From the NCBI GenBank assembly GCA_043736515.1, contig JAYTCK010000021.1, positions 4,246-68,245 on the forward strand: 64,000 bases of DNA. The letters are read 5' to 3'. The notes under the pieces were generated by a model. That model was not told the origin of the DNA and did no database searches. It worked only from the letters and a program-made list of their open reading frames with translations. The translations under genes and the position numbers were made by a program. This document shows, one piece after another, positions 58,562-64,000 of the stretch (positions within the stretch are counted from its first letter, which is position 1; every line of letters starts with the position of its first letter). Source of the DNA: MHLP01 sp043736515. Lineage in GTDB: Bacteria; Patescibacteriota; Minisyncoccia; Phycocordibacterales; UBA6899.

Positions 58562-59761
58562 AAATATAAGGCTCAGCTCTCAAGCGGCAGAATCACAAGC
58601 GGGCTTTCCGATGCTGCCGATGAAAAAGAGCTTTCTGATAATCTGAAAGCAGAAGGAACATTCCTTATCACTGCCCGGGTATTTGGAGATAATGAGTGGG
58701 ATATGGATAGGATAAATATCATCCTTTCCCGGGTTTCTCTCCGTGAAAAAATACTATTTGCTCGCAATCTCTCCCGGATGATCAAGGCGGGATTATCTAT
58801 TTCTCGCGCACTCGAGATATTAAAAAAACAGACGGAAAATCTCCAGTTTAAAGAAGTCATCCAATCCCTGAAGAACGAAGTAAAAAATGGCACCGCTTTC
58901 TCAGACGCATTAGCAAAACATCATAAAATTTTTCCCAACGTATTTATTGCCATGGTCCGCGCAGGTGAAGAATCAGGCGGGATAGTGGAGGCCCTTCGCG
59001 TGATTGCTTCCCACATGGAGAATTCTTATACTCTCAGAAAAAAGATGCGGAGCGCGATGACCTATCCCGTCATGGTATTCGTGGTGATGATCGTCGTCGC
59101 CATATTAATGATGATCTATGTTGTACCCGGACTCGCGTCGACATTCAAGGAAGCGAAGGCAGAGCTGCCCGCAATGACAAAGTTTATTATTGCTATCAGT
59201 GAATTTTTGCAGAATTATTATTTACTTACAGCGGGGATTACGGTGCTCACCGGAGGCGTGTTTTGGATGTTTAAGCAAACCTCATTCGGGAATCATCTGC
59301 TGACATGGCTCATCCTGCGCGCGCCCACGTTTGGAAAATTGGTACGGGAGTACAACGCCGCAATGACCACACGCACCCTCTCGTCGCTCATGGTGGCAGG
59401 GGTGAGCATCGTGCGTGCACTAGAGATCACTCAGGATGTGATGACCAACGTCTACTACAAAGAAGCGCTCGAACAAGCGCGACGCGACGTGCAAAACGGT
59501 ATTCCGCTTTCCCGTGTATTTATCAATAACAATATTTTTCCGACGATGGTGGGTGACATGATGGAAGTGGGCGAAGAAACGGGTGATTTTTCCGGTATGC
59601 TTCTTGAGATCGCACTCTTCTACGAAGAAGAGGTCAATGCGTCCACCGCAGACATGGCGAAGCTCGTTGAACCCATGCTCATGATAATCATCGCTGTATT
59701 TGTGGGTGTCTTTGCTGTAGCAATGTTGACGCCAATGTATTCTCTCGTAAACAATATATGA
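58550..59761 (+). CDS. pilC: Type IV pilus / type II secretion inner-membrane protein (PilC/GspF)
   Basis: 403 residues from the ATG at 58550 (MTRYKYKAQL), preceded by AAAGAGAG; the longer ORF start at 58463 adds 29 unlikely residues. The protein shows the duplicated GspF domain: FARNLSRMIKAGLSISRALEIL with GTAFSDALAKHHKIFPNVFIAMVRAGEESG, and later TTRTLSSLMVAGVSIVRALEI with GIPLSRVFINNNIFPTMVGDMMEVGEETG. Three transmembrane helices lie at about 200-230, 245-270 and near the C-terminus. It anchors pilus assembly and interacts with the PilB ATPase (not in this window). Confidence 0.95.
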   Translation: MTRYKYKAQLSSGRITSGLSDAADEKELSDNLKAEGTFLITARVFGDNEWDMDRINIILSRVSLREKILFARNLSRMIKAGLSISRALEILKKQTENLQFKEVIQSLKNEVKNGTAFSDALAKHHKIFPNVFIAMVRAGEESGGIVEALRVIASHMENSYTLRKKMRSAMTYPVMVFVVMIVVAILMMIYVVPGLASTFKEAKAELPAMTKFIIAISEFLQNYYLLTAGITVLTGGVFWMFKQTSFGNHLLTWLILRAPTFGKLVREYNAAMTTRTLSSLMVAGVSIVRALEITQDVMTNVYYKEALEQARRDVQNGIPLSRVFINNNIFPTMVGDMMEVGEETGDFSGMLLEIALFYEEEVNASTADMAKLVEPMLMIIIAVFVGVFAVAMLTPMYSLVNNI

Positions 59762-59789
59762 TGTTTTTTATCGACTTTGAAAAACCTGC

Positions 59790-60272
59790 ATGTTGATCCG
59801 TCACGCACAGCGAAAAGGTGGCGTCACACTCTTGGAGATCATCGTTATCATCAGCACCATGGCGACACTGAGCGGGCTTACCGTCACTACCTTTGCCGAT
59901 TTCCGCGCACGAAAATCGTGTGATGCGGCCGTTGCACAAATACTTTCAGCATTAAGTTCTGCGCATTTTGATACTGTTACCGCAAAAAATGATCTTGAAT
60001 ACGGGATACAATTGCGTGCAAAAGATTATATTCTCTTTTCTGGAAACACTGCTCCCGCATCGGATACTGACCCCCGAGTACTCTTGCGAGCAGCCCTCCC
60101 GGGAAATACAGAAATTACTAATATAAACCTAAGCGGTGGGGGTAGCTACGTTTTTTTTCAACGACCGAGCGGCACAACTCCCCAAAGTGGCACATTTACT
60201 ATACGCTCCACAAGCAAATCGAGCATATTAACCACAGCGACCATACATAAAACAGGTGCGGTTTCGATTTGA
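59790..60272 (+). CDS. Type IV pilin-like protein (prepilin)
   Basis: 160 residues. A short basic leader ends in KGG, followed by VTLLEIIVIISTMATLSGLTV: the peptidase site is G-V with the required Glu at +5. The hydrophobic N-terminal helix (about 12-33) is followed by a polar globular domain with a pseudopilin-like pattern (KSCDAAVAQILSALSSAHFDTV). Starts 28 nt after pilC. It is a minor pilin or pseudopilin (GspH/FimT-like). Confidence 0.85.
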   Translation: MLIRHAQRKGGVTLLEIIVIISTMATLSGLTVTTFADFRARKSCDAAVAQILSALSSAHFDTVTAKNDLEYGIQLRAKDYILFSGNTAPASDTDPRVLLRAALPGNTEITNINLSGGGSYVFFQRPSGTTPQSGTFTIRSTSKSSILTTATIHKTGAVSI

Positions 60273-60291
60273 TACCCTGAGAAGTTTACTT

Positions 60292-60816
60292 ATGAATTTA
60301 TTTTATTTTCACCAGAAAAGTTTTCTCCACAAATCGCTCACAAAGCGGGGCTTCAGCATTCTCGAGGTTGTGGTGACAACAGGAATTCTTTCTGTTTTGT
60401 TTGTGACAATTTCGCACCACCATAAAAAAATAGTCGATGTGGGTTATCTCACCACGCGCTCGATCCAAGCTAATTTCCTTCTCGAGGAAGGCATGGAAGC
60501 AGTAAAATCGCTCCGTGACGAAAGCTGGTCTTTGAAAATTGCCGGTTTGAGCATAGGAACACCGTATTATTTATACTGGAGTGGAACAAAGTGGACATCC
60601 ACCACAACGCCCCAGATGATCGAAAATACCTTTACTCGAACATTTACTGTTGCAAGCACAACCCGTGACGTTAATTATGACATTGTGCAATCGGGAGGAA
60701 CCAACGACCCCGGGACTCGGAAAGTAACAATTAAGGTTTCCTGGAACGCTTTACTTTCTGGCGAACTGACTTTGGTGAAGGTCGACGGATATATCATGAA
60801 TATTTTCAGCAACTAA
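60292..60816 (+). CDS. Type IV pilin-like protein (PilV/GspI-like)
   Basis: 174 residues from the ATG at 60292 (MNLFYFHQKS); an in-frame ATG at 60256 would overlap the previous gene. The prepilin motif is KRG-FSILEVVVTTGILSV with Glu at +5. The following ANFLLEEGMEAVKSLRDESW is typical of PilV-like minor pilins. No cysteine pair is visible. It assembles with the neighbouring prepilins at the pilus tip (family knowledge). Confidence 0.85.
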   Translation: MNLFYFHQKSFLHKSLTKRGFSILEVVVTTGILSVLFVTISHHHKKIVDVGYLTTRSIQANFLLEEGMEAVKSLRDESWSLKIAGLSIGTPYYLYWSGTKWTSTTTPQMIENTFTRTFTVASTTRDVNYDIVQSGGTNDPGTRKVTIKVSWNALLSGELTLVKVDGYIMNIFSN

Positions 60817-60818
60817 CC

Positions 60819-61334
60819 ATGCATTTTTCACGCTCACAATCAGGGTTTTCTTTCATCGAAATGATCGTCTACATCGGCCTTTTTAGCCTGCTTGCGCTCA
60901 CCATAAGTAACTCGCTCCTCCAATCTGTGCGCGGGTTCAATCAGTTGCGTGCATCGCGCGATATTAATGATTCATCAATCATGATCATGGAACGACTGTC
61001 CGATGATGTAAAAAATTCTCTCTCGATCGACATGGCAAATAGTACCTTTGGGGCGACCCCGGGGCGATTGACCCTCAACACCATTAACGCCTCGGGTACT
61101 CCTATGGTGATAGAATATTATGTTTCCGGCAACATTCTCCGGATAAAAGAGAATTCTGTCGATACGGGCTCGCTTATGATTTCAGCGGCACGCATCGAAG
61201 CATTGGTCTTTTACCTTATCAACACAGGAAATACGACTGGGGTGAAAACAGAATTACACCTCAAGTCAACCCGTGGCATTGTTTCCGCCAATGACCATTT
61301 TTATAACACCACCATGCTGCGAGGTACTTATTAA
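60819..61334 (+). CDS. Type IV pilin-like protein (PilW/GspJ-like)
   Basis: 171 residues. SQSG-FSFIEMIVYIGLFSLLAL carries the prepilin site with Glu at +5. The next segment (SVRGFNQLRASRDINDSSIMIMERLSDDVKN) matches the pattern of GspJ/PilW pseudopilins, as does the FGATPGRLTLNT and EALVFYLI downstream. It begins 2 nt after the PilV-like gene. Confidence 0.85.
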   Translation: MHFSRSQSGFSFIEMIVYIGLFSLLALTISNSLLQSVRGFNQLRASRDINDSSIMIMERLSDDVKNSLSIDMANSTFGATPGRLTLNTINASGTPMVIEYYVSGNILRIKENSVDTGSLMISAARIEALVFYLINTGNTTGVKTELHLKSTRGIVSANDHFYNTTMLRGTY

Positions 61335-61344
61335 TGACAAACCC

Positions 61345-63057
61345 ATGAAACACGCACAAAAAGAAAAAGGGGCAGTATTGATGATTATCGTCGTATTTTT
61401 TTTCAGCATCTCATTAATTCTTTTGGGGTCAGCCACGTCATCAGTATTAGGAGAGGTAGGTACACATCGCGCACTCGCTTCTTCAAAGCACGCACACTTT
61501 GCAAGTGAAGCGAGCATCGAAGACGCGCTGTATCGCGTCATCAATGACCAGCTTCTTTCCGACACTGAAATACTGAAGTTAAATGGCGGGACTTCAACGC
61601 TCAGCGTGATAACTATTTCACCTACAGAAAAAGATTTTTATTCAACAGGAATAGCTTCAGCGCGTACATATAAACAATACGTGAAAGCAAAAAAAACAGG
61701 AGGCATTGTGTCATTGAATTATGCAGTACAAACTGGTGATGGTGGGGGGACCTTTGCTGCGGGCAGTAGGGTTACGGGCAATACATTTTCAAGCGGTGCG
61801 ATAACAGGTTCAGGCACACAATTCAACGGCAATCTCATCATTGCGTCCCCGATATCTTCTGACCCCCTTGTGCAATCGACGGCATGTGATGTCGATGAGA
61901 TAGTGGGAAAAGCAAATCCGAACATTGATTATGCTCAAAGCTTTGTACCGAATACGACTGACACACTCGCGAAAATATCTCTCTATCTTAAGCGTGTAGG
62001 TTCACCCGCTACACAGACGGTAAAGATAACGAGCAACTATTCCAGCTCACCGTCCACTACTACTATTTCAAGTACGGTGCTCAATTATGCCTCAGCAAGT
62101 ACAAATTACGGATGGGTGGACATTACGTTTGCTACTCCGCCCTCACTGAATGCGGGCACTACGTACTGGGTCGTACTCGACACCACACTTGACGTGAATA
62201 ATTATTGGACTTGGTGTCGCAGCACAAGCGACTCATACGGAGGTGCTTTATCAAAATACGCACAGAATTGGTCGGCTGGCCCATGGACGGCAGTTTCCGG
62301 TACTGTCGATATGGCCTTCCAAACTTATTGGGGTTCCGGGTTCAGCAAAATGACCAATGTTGTGGTGAACGGAACCGCCAAGGCAGATACCATCACAAGC
62401 ACAACAGTGAATGGACCGGCCTATTACCAAACCATCACCGGAAGCACGGTGACAGGAACATCATTCCCGGGTTCCCCCACCCCACCGGATATTCCTTTTC
62501 CAATTTCAAGCTCCACAATCGCAAAATGGAAGGCCGATGCAACGGCAGGGGGAACGAGAGGTGACTTTGATGGCGGCGGGAGTCTTGGTCCAAAAAAAAT
62601 TAATGGTGAATTGCGTGTGGAAGGCGCAACCCTGACGGTAACCGGCACAATCTACGTAACAGGAAGAGTGCGCTTTGAAAACGCTAACATAAAGTGCGCT
62701 GCTTCATACGGGGAAAAGAGTTGTGTTATCTATTCCGAAGAGTGGGACCGAATAAGAGATAGTAGTGTTTTTAGTGGCTCCGGCACTGCGGGAAGTTACC
62801 TACTGCTTGGCACCAACGCAAGTGGTTATTTAGAAATCGAAGACAACCCGACAGGTATTGTACTGATCGCACCGAGAGGAACCGTAGCTCCTACAGGCGG
62901 CGCCACATTTCTTGGAATATACGCAAAAGGTGTAAGCCTGGGCGGCACCTCAAAGGTTATTTATGAGCCGGCACTGGCAAATTTAAATGTCGTCGCAAGC
63001 AGTACCGCCAGCGGGAGCGCGGGCACCTGGGGAGTTTCGCAGTGGAGCTTACGATAA
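61345..63057 (+). CDS. PilX-like protein with an additional beta-sandwich domain
   Basis: 570 residues from the ATG at 61345 (MKHAQKEKGAVLM), 10 nt after the previous stop; the longer ORF from 61273 overlaps it. An N-terminal segment KGAVLMIIVVFFFSISLILLG is a pilin-like anchor, but Glu at +5 is absent, as in many PilX proteins. EASIEDALYRVIND then fits PilX. Residues ~190-350 (YAQSFVPNTTDTLAKISLYLK, ATQTVKITSN, TTYWVVLDT) resemble a choice-of-anchor/carbohydrate-binding-like beta-sandwich. The C-terminal region has repeated strand-turns (LRVEGATLTVTGTIYVTGRV) as in bactofilin/filament-like right-handed helices. Likely a tip adhesin. Confidence 0.75.
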   Translation: MKHAQKEKGAVLMIIVVFFFSISLILLGSATSSVLGEVGTHRALASSKHAHFASEASIEDALYRVINDQLLSDTEILKLNGGTSTLSVITISPTEKDFYSTGIASARTYKQYVKAKKTGGIVSLNYAVQTGDGGGTFAAGSRVTGNTFSSGAITGSGTQFNGNLIIASPISSDPLVQSTACDVDEIVGKANPNIDYAQSFVPNTTDTLAKISLYLKRVGSPATQTVKITSNYSSSPSTTTISSTVLNYASASTNYGWVDITFATPPSLNAGTTYWVVLDTTLDVNNYWTWCRSTSDSYGGALSKYAQNWSAGPWTAVSGTVDMAFQTYWGSGFSKMTNVVVNGTAKADTITSTTVNGPAYYQTITGSTVTGTSFPGSPTPPDIPFPISSSTIAKWKADATAGGTRGDFDGGGSLGPKKINGELRVEGATLTVTGTIYVTGRVRFENANIKCAASYGEKSCVIYSEEWDRIRDSSVFSGSGTAGSYLLLGTNASGYLEIEDNPTGIVLIAPRGTVAPTGGATFLGIYAKGVSLGGTSKVIYEPALANLNVVASSTASGSAGTWGVSQWSLR

Positions 63058-63076
63058 ACAAGCACGTCCGCAGTTT

Positions 63077-63604
63077 CTATTGAGAGGGTATAACAAATCG
63101 CCAAGGTTTTGACGACCAAACTTTCCCTGCATAATCAATTCCCACTCTCGGTCTACGCATAATCTCCTTGGGCGAAAAACGAACTCCTCGGTCTTCAATC
63201 CAAAGGCCAGACAAAGGTGCCGCTCTTTTGCCGTTAAGTGTGCGAGTAATACGGAAGGCTTTTGTAAGTCGTCCGGGGCCCTGCACCCCCTTTAGCCCAC
63301 GAATAAGCACCGCCGCAGGATAATCATTTTCTCTCGTGACGACATTAAGCATGTCGTACATACCGTAAACAAGGTAGATGTACCACACACCAGGAGGACC
63401 AAACATTGGAGCATTACGGAGAGTCTTCCCTTTTGAGGCATGGGACCCCTTGTCCTCAAATCCATCGTACACCTCTACTTCAGTAATCATTGCTGCATAC
63501 GTCTTCCCTCTGTACTCCCGCACCAAATATTTCCCCAAAAGCTGCTGTGCAACAAGAAGAGTCGGTCGGGCAAAAAACGTTTTTCGGAGTATGCGACTCT
63601 TCAT
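63077..63604 (-). CDS. 3-methyladenine DNA glycosylase (AAG/MPG family)
   Basis: 175 residues. The AAG fold motifs are clear: LARPTLLVAQQLLGKYLVREY (TLLVAQQLLGK) here begins at FFARPTLL, then ITEVEVYDGFEDKGSHASKG with the catalytic Glu, GVWYIYLVYGMYDMLNVVT and AVLIRGLKGVQGPGRLTKA. It removes alkylated purines from DNA. The C-terminal part is shorter than in the human enzyme, as in most bacteria. It is convergent with the pilus operon. Confidence 0.93.
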   Translation of the reverse strand: MKSRILRKTFFARPTLLVAQQLLGKYLVREYRGKTYAAMITEVEVYDGFEDKGSHASKGKTLRNAPMFGPPGVWYIYLVYGMYDMLNVVTRENDYPAAVLIRGLKGVQGPGRLTKAFRITRTLNGKRAAPLSGLWIEDRGVRFSPKEIMRRPRVGIDYAGKVWSSKPWRFVIPSQ

Positions 63605-63695
63605 GGCATCATTATAGCAAGTGGGGTAGTTGCTGATTTTTCAAATTTTTTTCAAGGCAAAGCACTGCTTCTTTGAGGTCAATTTTTCCAGCATG

Positions 63696-64000
63696 TCATT
63701 CTTCATGGGTAATAAGGTTCTTAAATTTTTCCGTATCTTCATTTCGACCGATCAACATTTTCTTTGAAATCACCGAGCGGGGGTCGGCGGTGATATCTTC
63801 GAGCCTTGCAAATTCATCTTCCTGTTTCTGCAGTATCCATTCTTTTTCCTCCTTAAACCGGTATAACGAATAAGCGCCTCGCAGTTTTTTTCCTTCAAGA
63901 AAAAAACTTAATCTTCCTTTTGCAAGACCCTCCAATAACTCTTCTTCTCCTTCTCGGGGATTTTTTGTCTCTAAACTCCGATATTTCCCTTTGTCCCACA
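63696..64000 (-). CDS. LigD-type DNA ligase 3'-phosphoesterase domain (3' part, runs off the right edge)
   Basis: The open frame continues past the right edge; 101 residues are visible. WDKGKYRSLE at the edge, then LAKGRLSFFLEGKKLRGAYS and WILQKQEDEFA, match the end of the 3'-phosphoesterase domain of LigD-type proteins, which trims 3' ends during end joining. Many CPR bacteria carry it as a separate gene. The tail (DITADPRSVISKKMLIGRNE) is extra. Whether a ligase or polymerase domain precedes it cannot be seen. Confidence 0.75.
   Translation of the reverse strand, partial: WDKGKYRSLETKNPREGEEELLEGLAKGRLSFFLEGKKLRGAYSLYRFKEEKEWILQKQEDEFARLEDITADPRSVISKKMLIGRNEDTEKFKNLITHEE

Noticed and set aside
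60256..60291. Upstream ATG for the PilV-like gene
   Set aside because: It would overlap the preceding pilin gene by 17 nt and lengthen the prepilin leader. The ATG at 60292 is more reasonable.

Overview
The window looks like chromosome of a Patescibacteria/CPR bacterium, most like Parcubacteria. This is an inference from gene content, not a tree. The points in favour are a short RecO, a single-chain glycyl-tRNA synthetase, an archaeal/eukaryal-style IleS, several lone P-loop nucleotide kinases, a compact pilin locus, and many small membrane or secreted proteins with no recognisable family. TAG, TAA and TGA all end genes here (TGA ends guaB), so TGA is not recoded to glycine as in Gracilibacteria/SR1. 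No tRNA, rRNA or CRISPR array was seen.

Layout. 1-14.3 kb is a run of minus-strand housekeeping genes: tatD (cut by the edge), a MazG-like pyrophosphatase, metG, an AI-2E-type permease, an M16 peptidase, an MFS protein, a kinase, glyS, a large anchored surface protein, recO and ileS. Between them lie two structured non-coding stretches. 14.3-20.5 kb holds nucleotide metabolism (two paralogous P-loop kinases, tmk, a dCMP deaminase), argS, and a P-loop kinase-CYTH fusion. 20.5-23.3 kb mixes tiny plus-strand genes, each with its own terminator, with the minus-strand rplK, nudix and secE-nusG genes. The secE promoter is followed by a leader terminator. 23.3-26.6 kb holds uncharacterised proteins and a SIMPL protein. 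26.7-34.5 kb has glmS with a MITE-like element at its stop codon, murD, ftsH and guaB. 34.6-44.6 kb carries a paralogous hypothetical pair and envelope functions (SGNH hydrolase, L,D-transpeptidase fused to a dead DD-carboxypeptidase, DedA, MscL, UppP), plus Fur, ArsR and LUD genes and a Nudix gene broken by an amber codon.

44.6-58.3 kb is the most distinctive accessory region. It has a 2,920-residue cyclic beta-1,2-glucan synthase-like protein (GT84 plus GH94-like) beside a secreted 1,257-residue protein that joins a GH8 and a GH12 endoglucanase domain through four W-rich repeats and a fibronectin-III domain. 58.5-63.1 kb is a type IV pilus/pseudopilin operon (PilC, three prepilin-like proteins, a PilX-like protein). 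The right edge has a 3-methyladenine glycosylase and the end of a LigD-type 3'-phosphoesterase.

The most unusual observations are: (i) IleS carries a complete histidine-phosphatase domain inserted inside its second zinc ribbon; (ii) a two-copy structured repeat (7.9 and 21.1 kb) and a 224-nt folded intergenic locus (9.9-10.15 kb) share hairpins with a TCTG loop; (iii) a 12-bp-arm palindrome lies inside the murD reading frame, with a second copy in an intergenic region; (iv) secE-nusG appears to have a promoter followed by a leader terminator; (v) the GT84/GH94 and GH8-GH12 giants sit side by side in a presumed small genome.
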